In this document: positions 11,249 through 19,200 of the stretch, one piece after another
Numbering within the stretch: position 1 is the first letter of the stretch
How the letters are laid out: every line of letters starts with the position of its first letter
Assembly (NCBI RefSeq): GCF_964355755.1
Contig: NW_027306098.1
Span: 1-64,000 of the forward strand
Direction of reading: 5' to 3'
Length of the DNA stretch: 64,000 nucleotides
Source of the DNA: Antedon mediterranea
Taxonomy: Eukaryota; Echinodermata; Crinoidea; Comatulida; Antedonidae
Position numbers and translations under genes: made by a program
Notes under the pieces: generated by a model
The model's database searches: none
Seen by the model: the letters and a program-made list of their open reading frames with translations, nothing else
What the model was told of the DNA's origin: nothing

Positions 11249-14200
11249 TCATGAACTATTGTTTAGCAAATTGATTATTGTAGGGATTGGTGAATTTTTA
11301 AATCTTTCGGTTCTCGGTTTGTATTGTTGATATTTGACCTTGCCGTTGCTTCGGAGAACACGAGGAATACTACGGATAGGGGGGAGCAAATAACTGAACT
11401 TGTCCGAATTCGACATCTTCTTGCCAAAAGTCAGTACAAGATTATCACGCCTGACTTTTAGCAAAGGTAAATTTAAAAATTCTAAAGCTAATTCATATGA
11501 AATGTAATTAAGGCCAAGAATAATTTTTAGGGCCCTTTTTTGAACCCTTTCGATAAGTTGGGTATGAAATTGTGTAATGGCACCATGCCATACAGGGCAG
11601 GCGTACTCCAATATAGGCCGAATGTAACTCAAATAAATACATTTCATATCGTCAACTGGGGCATTAGCCCTACGTAAAATACAGAGTGTAAATAACCTAC
11701 GGGAAGCCTTTGTAATTATTTCATTAACATGTAAATTCCACCTCAAGTCGTCTTGGATAAAAACTCCTAATAGCTTAATATGCTTCACAACCTGGAGTTC
11801 AGTGCCACTAAGAGAGAAGCTAGGAGGCGGTAACTCCCTTAACAAAAAATTAATTCTCATTATACTACATTTCTTGGGATTGGGGATCATATTGTTAACT
11901 TGGCACCAATTAGTCACATCGTCTAGGCTTGATTGCATAGATTGCTGTTTCCTATATTTAACGGATTCTCCAAGTGTAAGGTCATCTACATATTTCCATC
12001 CCCTGCAGCTTCCCGTGGAGATATCATTGATTAAAATGAGGAATAATATTGGTCCCAATTTGGTTCCTTGTGGGACACCACATGTTATTTCTTTATAAGG
12101 CGAGGTACAGTTATTGAATTTGGTGTTCATTTTACGATTTGTAAGGAAGCTGCAGATGATGGGAATAAGAGATGACCTCACACCCAAATGGATAAGCTTA
12201 CTAATGACAATGGTATGATCGACTCGATCAAACGCTTTAGCGAAATCAATCGTACATATATTAAAAAAAGTACCACTAGTTTCCAGATCACTAACAACCG
12301 TATTGATTAAGTCAATAAGGTAATGTACTGTTGAGGAGCCTTTTTGACATCCAAATTGTTTCTTATCTAGCAGTCCATTAATGTCCTCTGAAATCCATGA
12401 AACAATAAACGATTCAAAAACTCTGGAAAAAATTGGTGTCAGGGATATAGGACGCAGGTCCTGTAGTGATGATGCATTGCTAACTTTAGGGATAGGTATT
12501 GCAGTCGCTAATTTCCATATCTCGGGGAAAACTCCCTCAGAGAGACAGGCGTTAAATACATCAGCTAATACTGGAGATATTTCATCCCTAAATTCTTTAA
12601 TTAATTTAATAGGGGGGTCGTCAGGATGACCTGACTTACTGGCATTTAATTTACTTAATATTTTTAGAACTTGGCCTGAAAAGATTGTAGGTGGTGGGCT
12701 TTCAGCTGGTAAAAAGGCTGGTAAAGCTTTTAAATCTAATGACGGTAGTTGACAGCATATAGAGGCAAAATAATCATTCATTTTTATCGCTGATTCAGTA
12801 TAAGATTCACCTGGAAACTTTATGTTTGGTTTATTTTTAAAGTTGCACAAGTTACGTACGCTTTTGTGAAATTTTGCAGGGTTATTAAGTTTAAGACATC
12901 TAATATTATCCTTGTAAAATGATTCCTTAGCAGTTTTGATAGCTCTTTGTACACAGTTTCTTAGCTTTTTCCATTCGTTTTCCGGTACTCGTTTATATGC
13001 TTGTTGTCTTTCATCCAGCAGGCGTCTTATTTTAGTGGTTATCCACGGTCGGTCAGCAACACGTTTACGAAGACTCTTAATTGGGAAACTATGATTGAAA
13101 GCACTTCTCAGTGATAGCGTAAGCGCATCAGTTTTACCATTACAGGTATCAGCGTCAAATACTTCATCCCAACCATGGCTGGTTATCCACTGACCAAAGC
13201 TTCTAATTGAAGAGTCGGTGTAAGGTCTCAATTTTATGTGAACGTATTTTGATTGTATGATCTCATTGAGTGGCATGACGACGATAGAATCATGATCACT
13301 ACGCCCTAAAGGCGCATGGCGTTCTGGAAGGTGATAATGTTCGGGATGGCTCATAAAGATCTTATCAAGAAGAGACGTCCCACGTGTATGAAAATTAACG
13401 ATCTGGGTTAAGGCAAGACTAGACGTGAGTTGGTCAGTGTCTAAGTCGTTAAAATCACCCAATATGATAATAGGTGTAGACATGTCTTTGGTGCGAATAG
13501 AATCAACTGTCTGTATTAGATGGTTTAACAAATCCTCACTACCTTCTGCTGATGGTGGGTAATAAACAGCCCCAATGTAAATGTTTTGCGACGTTCTGCC
13601 AGTAGTAGGTGACACTATTTTCCTCCAACAACATTCGTAGTTACATAAAGGATGCTCGTCGATAGTATTCACACAAAACTTTTCTGCTACAAACAAAGCG
13701 ATTCCCCCGCCACTACGTTCGAAATTGTCAATAGTGGCATCGATTGGGGTGGACATGGCTACAGCTGCTCTACATTTTGGTGGAAGGGTCGAAATAAATT
13801 TATTCTTTATCTGCTGGTCAGCGTATCCAATTCTGTCTGCGGCTTGTTTGATTTTGGTTAAGTGCTTTTCGGCGTTGTCGCCAGTGGTGTATGTAATTGA
13901 ATCGTATTCTCTTATGTGCGCATAGATTGATTTGTTTTTACTAAACCTGTTGATGAATTGGGTTTTTAAGGATTCTAGTGAATCGAACTGCTTTCCCTCA
14001 ATCCAGAGTCTAGCTTGGCCCTGAAGGCTACGTTTGAAAATACTTATTACATTAAATAATTGCGCATTGTTTACAGGGTTTTCTAAAGTGTGGGCCTCAA
14101 GGTAGTCGGTAAACGATAAGTAGTGTGCACTACATTGGTCGTGATCGGTTATGGAACCGTCATATCTTTTGGGAAGGAAATCGGTTTGTCTTAGGTGGGG

Positions 14201-14260
14201 CACGGGGTGAGGATTGACGGGCTCATTTAAAATTACTTCGTTATCAACAATGTCGACCAT
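11249..14260 (-). CDS. In-frame fusion: gag N-terminus, partial endonuclease and reverse transcriptase (1003 aa)
   Basis: One uninterrupted frame starts at the natural gag ATG (A at -3 and G at +4, a good Kozak context) and passes without a stop into the nested non-LTR element. Residues 1-181 are gag. Residues 182 to about 335 are the C-terminal half of an endonuclease/exonuclease/phosphatase domain with GDFND (268-272), LLDKIF and RSDHD (320-324); its N-terminal half, with the first metal-binding residues, is missing. Residues about 570-800 are reverse transcriptase: PISLTPIFSRVFE, IDFAKAFDRVDH (catalytic Asp 672), GVPQGTKLGPILF (from 728) and YVDD (757-760). The remaining 200 residues are the usual C-terminal extension. 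The RT frame is intact for 2.5 kb, but the half endonuclease makes independent target cleavage unlikely. Whether a fusion protein is ever made is unknown. Confidence 0.8.
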   Translation of the reverse strand: MVDIVDNEVILNEPVNPHPVPHLRQTDFLPKRYDGSITDHDQCSAHYLSFTDYLEAHTLENPVNNAQLFNVISIFKRSLQGQARLWIEGKQFDSLESLKTQFINRFSKNKSIYAHIREYDSITYTTGDNAEKHLTKIKQAADRIGYADQQIKNKFISTLPPKCRAAVAMSTPIDATIDNFERSGGGIALFVAEKFCVNTIDEHPLCNYECCWRKIVSPTTGRTSQNIYIGAVYYPPSAEGSEDLLNHLIQTVDSIRTKDMSTPIIILGDFNDLDTDQLTSSLALTQIVNFHTRGTSLLDKIFMSHPEHYHLPERHAPLGRSDHDSIVVMPLNEIIQSKYVHIKLRPYTDSSIRSFGQWITSHGWDEVFDADTCNGKTDALTLSLRSAFNHSFPIKSLRKRVADRPWITTKIRRLLDERQQAYKRVPENEWKKLRNCVQRAIKTAKESFYKDNIRCLKLNNPAKFHKSVRNLCNFKNKPNIKFPGESYTESAIKMNDYFASICCQLPSLDLKALPAFLPAESPPPTIFSGQVLKILSKLNASKSGHPDDPPIKLIKEFRDEISPVLADVFNACLSEGVFPEIWKLATAIPIPKVSNASSLQDLRPISLTPIFSRVFESFIVSWISEDINGLLDKKQFGCQKGSSTVHYLIDLINTVVSDLETSGTFFNICTIDFAKAFDRVDHTIVISKLIHLGVRSSLIPIICSFLTNRKMNTKFNNCTSPYKEITCGVPQGTKLGPILFLILINDISTGSCRGWKYVDDLTLGESVKYRKQQSMQSSLDDVTNWCQVNNMIPNPKKCSIMRINFLLRELPPPSFSLSGTELQVVKHIKLLGVFIQDDLRWNLHVNEIITKASRRLFTLCILRRANAPVDDMKCIYLSYIRPILEYACPVWHGAITQFHTQLIERVQKRALKIILGLNYISYELALEFLNLPLLKVRRDNLVLTFGKKMSNSDKFSYLLPPIRSIPRVLRSNGKVKYQQYKPRTERFKNSPIPTIINLLNNSS
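13718..14260 (-). pseudogene. gag N-terminal part (capsid-like)
   Basis: These 181 codons run from the gag ATG to the point where the non-LTR element begins. The sequence has the style of a Ty3/gypsy capsid: LPKRYDGS near residue 30, then ISIFKRSLQGQARLWIEG, LKTQFINRFSK and FISTLPPKCRAAVAMSTP. These match the usual arrangement of the helical gag region (substrate-like RYDG, aromatic LW, and QFxxRF). The protein would assemble the particle that encloses element RNA. It is disrupted because its zinc-knuckle half is now 2.6 kb away, beyond the insertion. Confidence 0.85.
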
Positions 14261-14419
14261 ACTTTATAATATTAATTATTCAAAATATCAAAAACAATTT
14301 AGTGTATATATATGTAAACTCTCACTTTTCAATCAAGGTTACAAATCAAAAATCAAAATGGTTTTGACTTACCCCAAATGCTTCGGATCCAATTAAAAAT
14401 GAATTAAAGGAATGCAAAA

Positions 14420-14550
14420 AAGTGTTCAAAAATGTTCAAATGTTCAAACAACGAATTAAAAAAATGTTAAAAGTGTTCATCAATGTTCAAATTTTCAAAC
14501 AACGAATTCAAAAAAATGCGAAAGGTGTTCATCAATGTTTAAAATGGTCA
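14420..14550. repeat. Degenerate repeats of about 51 bp in the leader
   Basis: The phrase CAAACAACGAATT occurs at 14445 and again at 14496, within repeated runs of GTGTTCATCAATGTTCAAA and A-rich spacers. There are two clear units and a decayed third. Low-complexity composition makes the exact borders uncertain. Confidence 0.6.
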
Positions 14551-14656
14551 AAAAAAATAAATGTTAAAAAAAACGATCGAAAAAAAACGGCGTGAAGTTG
14601 AAAGTGTTCAAACGAAATAGTTCTTGTCCGCTTGCTTCTGTTTTGATTCTGCTTGG

Positions 14657-14862
14657 GTCTTCCTAGATTATCTTCTTTGTCTTTATCCAATGGTTATAAT
14701 TTGATAAAATTTCTGCTTGTCTCGATCTCATTCAAATATAATTTCAGCTTGTCTTTTGTGTCTTCCTCGATTATCTTCTTTGTCTTCATCCAATGGTAAT
14801 AATTTGATCAAATTTCTGCTTGTCTCGATCTCATTCAAATATAATTTCAGCTTGTCTTTTGA
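14657..14862. repeat. Tandem duplication of 103 bp in the leader
   Basis: Two adjacent copies (14657-14759 and 14760-14862) share GATTATCTTCTTTGTCTT-like, CAATGGT and CTGCTTGTCTCGATCTCATT segments in the same order with an exact 103-bp offset and only a few substitutions. It could be a leader length polymorphism of this family. Confidence 0.85.
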
Positions 14863-14979
14863 ATCAAAGTAAATTTCTGGTTTTCTCCTTTCAAACAAAT
14901 ATGGTTATTTTTGTCTTCGTCTTCGTCTTCGTGTCTTGTTAAGTGTTTATTTCTTGTTTTCTCACTCCGTTCCTTATGA

Positions 14980-14997
14980 AATTTGGGTCTTCCACCA
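14980..14997 (-). other. Primer-binding site
   Basis: Directly adjoining the 5' LTR the coding strand reads TGGTGGAAGACCCAAATT. It begins with TGG, the complement of the universal tRNA 3' CCA, and there is no spacer between LTR and site. It would pair with a tRNA whose 3' end reads GGGTCTTCCACCA. I cannot name the tRNA; the site is not one of the well-known Drosophila-type gypsy primer sites. Confidence 0.8.
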
Positions 14998-15583
14998 TGT
15001 AATATAATGTTGCGTTGTTGAGGTACTAATGAAGACTCTTACCCGCTGGACTGTCGTAACACATATATTGTTTATTCAGTATAATACTTCAGTACAATAT
15101 ACAACTATAAGTATAGATAAAAAACAGAGAATACAGTGATGCTGTCGGTGAGGTGTGAAGTGTGTAGGTCTGCTTCTGAAGAAGTGGCTGTGAGGTGTGT
15201 CTGGGCCCTTCTGAAACTTGGGAGTATATTGGCCCTCGGTTCATTTACATATGTCACTACGTAATCTTAGAGGTTACTGATTGGTCCTAAGTTGGTCCAG
15301 GGGTGTTTAAGTGGGAGTGATTAACGGTATAATAAGGTATTTCTGTGATGGATAACACTGTCAAATCTGTACTTAAATAGTGTCGATCACTCCTGGTTTA
15401 ACGATGGGAAAAGTCACAAAATTAAGCTAAGTGTTTTCTTTAGGGATTCTATTATAAACTAAATGGTCATTAAAACATCTGGACAAACTCTCCTCTGGAC
15501 TTTCTGGGTCAAGTTTGTGAACCTATTTGAATTCCGATACAAAGGTCGATTTCTTAAATATAAAAGTATATCGTTATATTACA
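14998..15583 (-). repeat. 5' LTR of the Ty3/gypsy-like element
   Basis: This is 586 bp from TGTAATATAATG to TATATTACA on the plus strand, the same length as the left LTR and differing from it at five positions by eye (two near CCCGCTGG, two at GATAAAAAACAG, one at CTGTCGGTG). It should hold the promoter for minus-strand transcription. A TATA-like stretch (TTTTATATTTAAG) sits very near its upstream end, and a CCAAT motif is further in; neither is decisive. Confidence 0.95.
15071..15076 (-). promoter_or_regulatory. AATAAA signal in the 5' LTR
   Basis: This is the counterpart of the 4695-4700 signal, at the same LTR position. In the 5' LTR it would normally be ignored by the transcription machinery. 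It is listed because it confirms conservation of the R/U5 region. Confidence 0.45.
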
Positions 15584-15587
15584 TTGA
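15584..15587. other. Target-site duplication, right copy (TTGA)
   Basis: TTGA directly follows the right LTR and matches the four bases before the left LTR. The satellite phase continues exactly: the left flank ending AACTTGA joined to TTACACAAAA gives a normal monomer. Confidence 0.9.
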
Positions 15588-16133
15588 TTACACAAAAATA
15601 TCAAAGTGCTTAAAATCACATTTGAAACCGTTTTAGACCATTTTGTGCATTTCGATGAAACTTTTCACACAAAAACCTCAAAGTGCACAAAATAGCTTCA
15701 AATCGCATTTGGAGACGTTTTAGACCATTTTGAGCATTTCGATGAAACTTTTCACACAAAAACGACAAAGTGCACAAAATAGCTTCAAATCGCATTTAGA
15801 GACGTTCTAGACCATTTTGTGCATTTCGATGAAACTTTTCACACAAAAACATCAAAGTGCACAAAATAGCTTCAAATCGCATTTAGAGACGTTTTAGACC
15901 ATTTTGTGCATTTCGATGAAACTTTTCACAAAAAAACATCAAAGTGCACAAAATAGCTTCAAATCGCATTTGGAGACGTTTTAGACCATTTTGAGCATTT
16001 CGATGAAACTTTTCACACAAAAACGACAAAGTGCACAAAATAGCTTCAAATCGCATTTAGAGACGTTTTAGACCATTTTGTGCATTTCGATGAAACTTTT
16101 CACACAAAAACATCAAAGTGCACAAAATAGCTT
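15584..16133 (-). repeat. Satellite block 2, minus orientation
   Basis: The satellite resumes after the LTR element in the same orientation as block 1 for about 550 bp (six to seven monomers). Most are the 87-bp form. Several carry AAAACGACAAAGTGC and CATTTAGAGACG. The CGACAAAG variant is not seen in block 1 but is abundant, inverted, in the 25.9-36 kb part of block 3. The block ends at the orientation switch. Confidence 0.95.
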
Positions 16134-16214
16134 TAAGCTATTGTATGCACTTTGATGTTTTTGTGTGAAAAGTTTTTTCGAAATGCACAAAATGGTCTAA
16201 AACGTCTCCAAATG
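16054..16214. repeat. Inverted-repeat junction where satellite orientation flips
   Basis: TAGCTT and AAGCTA meet around a single T at 16134. The arms extend outward: 36 of 38 bases match between 16096-16133 and the complement of 16135-16172. The match continues through most of a monomer on each side with two more mismatches, and decays at the next monomer. Left of the centre all satellite is minus; right of it all is plus. The structure is a head-to-head satellite junction able to form a long hairpin. It could be a real inversion breakpoint or an assembly join. Confidence 0.85.
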
Positions 16215-19200
16215 TGATTTGGAGCTCTTTTGTGCACTTTGATGTTTTGTGTAAAAAGTTTTATAGAAATGCTCAAAATGGTCTAAAACGTTTTCAAATG
16301 TGATTTTAAGCACTTTAATGTTTTGTGTGAAAAGTTTTATCGAAATGCTCAAAATGGTCTAAAACGGTTTCAAATGTGATTTTAAGCACTTTGATATTTT
16401 TGTGTATTCAAGTTTTTTTCGAAATGCACAACATGGTCTAAAACGTCTCCAAATGCGATTTGAAACTATTTTGTGCACTTTGATGTTTTGTGTAATGAAA
16501 CGCACAAAATGGTCTAAAACGTCTCCAAATGCGATTTGAAGCTATTTTGTGCACTTTGTTGTTTTGTGTGAAAAGTTTCATCGAAATGCACAAAATTGTC
16601 TAAAACGTCTCCAAATACGATTTGAAGCTATTTTGTGCACTTTGATGTTTTTGTGTGAAAAGTTTCATCGAAATGCACAAAATGGTCTAAAACGTCTCTC
16701 AATGCGATTTGAAGCTATTTTGTGCACATTGATGTTTTTGTGTGAAAAGTTTCATCGAAATGCACAAAATGTTCTAAAACGTCTCCAAATACGATATTAA
16801 GCTATTGTATGTATTTTGATGTTTTTGTGTGAAAAGTTTTATCGAAATACTCAAAATGGTCTAAAACGGTTTCAAATGTGATTTTAAGCACTTTGAGGTT
16901 TTTGTGTAATCAAATTTCATCGAAATGCACAAAATGGTCTAAAACGTCTCCAAATGCGATTTGAAGCTATTTTGTGCACTTTGATGTTTTGTGTGAAAAG
17001 TTTCATCGAAATGCACAAATTGGTCTAAAACGTCTCCAAATACGATATTAAGTTATTGTATGTACTTTGTTGTTTTTGTGTGAAAAGTTTCATCGAAATG
17101 CACAAATTGGTCTAAAACGACTCCAAATGCGATTTGAAGCTATTTTATGCACTTTGATGTTTTGTGTGAAAAGTTTCATCGAAAATCACAAAATGGTCAA
17201 AAACGTCTCCAAATACGATTATAAGCTGTTGTATGCACATTGATGTTTTTGGTTGAAAAGTTTCATCGAAATGCACAAAATGGTCTAAAACGTCTCCAAA
17301 TACGATATTAAGCTATTGTATGCACTTTGTTGTTTTTGTGTGAAAAGTTTCATCGAAATGCACAAAATGGTCTAAAACGTCTCCAAATGCGATTTGAAGC
17401 TATTTTGTGCAATTTGATGGTTTTGTGTGAAAAGTTTCATCGAAATGGACAAAATGGTCAAAAACGTCTCCAAATACGATAATAAACTATTGTATGCACT
17501 TTGATGTTTTTGTGTGAAAAGTTTTAACGAAATGCACAAAATGGTCTAAAACGTCTCCAAATCCATTTTTAAGCTATTCTAAGCACTTTGGTGTTTTTAT
17601 GTTACCAAGTTTTTTCGAAATGCACAAAATGGTCTAAAACGTCTCTCAATGCGATTTGAAGCTATTTTGTGCACATTGATGTTTTTGTGTGAAAAGTTTC
17701 ATCGAAATGCACAAAATGTTCTAAAACGTCTCCAAATACGATATTAAGCTATTGTATGTATTTTGATGTTTTTGTGTGAAAAGTTTTATCGAAATACTCA
17801 AAATGGTCTAAAACGGTTTCAAATGTGATTTTAAGCACTTTGATGTTTTTGTGTAATCAAATTTCATCGAAATGCACAAAATGGTCTAAAACGTCTGCAA
17901 ATGCGATTTGAAGCTATTTTGTGCACTTTGATGTTTTGTGTAATAAAGTTTCATCGAAATGCTCAAAATGGTCTAAAACGTCTCAAAATGCGATTTGAAG
18001 CTATTTTGTACACTTTGATGTTTTGTGTGAAAAGTTTCATCGAAATGCACAAATTGGTCTAAAACGTCTCCAAATACGATATTAAGTTATTGTATGTACT
18101 TTGTTGTTTTTGTGTGAAAAGTTTCATCGAAATGCACCAATTGGTCTAAAACGTCTCCAAATGCGATTTGAAGCTATTTTGTGCACTTTGATGTTTTGTG
18201 TGAAAAGTTTCATCGAAAATCACAAAATGGTCTAAAACGTCTCCAAATACGATTATAAGCTGTTGTATGCACATTGATGTTTTTGGTTGAAAAGTTTCAT
18301 CGAAATGCACAAAATGGTCTAAAACGTCTCCAAAAACGATATTGAGCTATTGTATGCACTTTGTTGTTTTTGTGTGAAAAGTTTCATCGAAATGCACAAA
18401 ATGGTCTAAAACGTCTCCAAATGAGATTTGAAGCTATTTTGTGGAATTTGATGGTTTTGTGTGAAAAGTTTCATCGAAATGCACAAAATGGTCAAAAACG
18501 TCTCCAAATGCGATTTGAAACTATTTTGTGCAATTTGATGGTTTTGTGTGAAAAGTTTCATCGAAATGCACAAAATGGTCAAAAACGTCTCCAAATACGA
18601 TAATAAGCTATTGTATGCACTTTGATGTTTTCGTGTGAAAAGTTTTAACGAAATGCACAAAATGGTCTAAAACGTCTCCAAATCCATTTTTAAGCTATTC
18701 TAAGCACTTTGGTGTTTTTATGTTACCAAGTTTTTTCGAAATGCACAAAATGGTCTAAAACGTCTACAAATGCGATTTGAAGCTATTTTGTGCACTTTGA
18801 TGTTTTGTGTAATGAAACGCACAAAATGGTCAAAAACGTCTCCAAATGCGATTTGAAGCTATTTTGTGAACTTTGATGTTTTGTGTGAAAAGTTTCATCG
18901 AAATGCACAAAATTGTCTAAAACGTCTCCAAATACGTTATTAAGCTATTGTATGCACTTTGTTGTTTTTGAGTGAAAAGTTTCATCGAAATGCTCAAAAT
19001 GGTCTAAAACGTCTCCAAATGCGATTTGAAGCTATTTTGTGCACTTTGATGTTTTTGTGTGAAAAGTTTCATCGAAATGCACAAAATGGTCTAAAACCAT
19101 TACGATATTAAGCTATTGTATGTACTTTGTTGTTTTTGTGTGAAAAGTTTCATCGAAATGCACAAATTGGTCTAAAACGTCTCCAAATGCGATTTGAAGC

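Larger units (their letters stand above)
11088..13717 (-). mobile_element. 5'-truncated L2/CR1-like non-LTR retrotransposon nested in gag
   Basis: Gag coding sequence is interrupted here by a different element on the same strand. Its 5' end falls inside an apurinic-type endonuclease domain, so the element is 5'-truncated, the usual result of incomplete target-primed reverse transcription. Its 3' end is a short untranslated region with a small hairpin and a tail of ATTT-type repeats (AAAT on the coding strand). Gag resumes directly after the tail. I found no clear target-site duplication: upstream flank ATTGACAATTTCGAA and downstream flank ATCGTAAATAGCACAC share only short matches, so a target deletion or a very short duplication is possible. 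The L2/CR1 assignment rests on the hairpin-plus-short-repeat 3' end and the RT style, and is tentative at clade level. Confidence 0.88.
14261..14997 (-). other. 5' leader of the LTR element
   Basis: This stretch of about 740 bp lies between the primer-binding site and the gag ATG. It has no convincing coding frame. It is AT-rich and itself repetitive: degenerate repeats with a spacing of about 51 bp near the gag end, a 103-bp tandem duplication in the middle, and three GTCTTC units at about 14913-14930. Packaging signals would be expected here, but I cannot identify one. Confidence 0.7.
4622..15583 (-). mobile_element. Ty3/gypsy-like LTR retrotransposon inserted in satellite DNA
   Basis: This is an 11-kb element on the minus strand with terminal repeats of 586 bp each (14998-15583 is the 5' LTR, 4622-5207 the 3' LTR). 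Both LTRs begin TGT and end ACA, and a TTGA duplication flanks them. In transcript order it has: primer-binding site, leader, gag (interrupted by a nested non-LTR element), then pol with protease, reverse transcriptase, RNase H and integrase, then a noncoding 3' region and polypurine tract. Domain order RT-RNaseH-IN places it in Ty3/gypsy (Metaviridae), not Copia. The integrase has a GPY/F-type C-terminal module. No envelope-like frame is seen between pol and the 3' LTR, and no chromodomain is recognised. The nested insertion breaks gag and at least three single-base shifts break pol, so this copy should not be autonomous, although its cis signals look complete. Confidence 0.95.

Noticed and set aside
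13700-13730. Target-site duplication CGTA for the nested non-LTR element
   Set aside because: CGTA occurs near both ends of the insertion, but removing the element with that duplication would put the two gag halves out of frame and create a stop. It is more likely a chance match.
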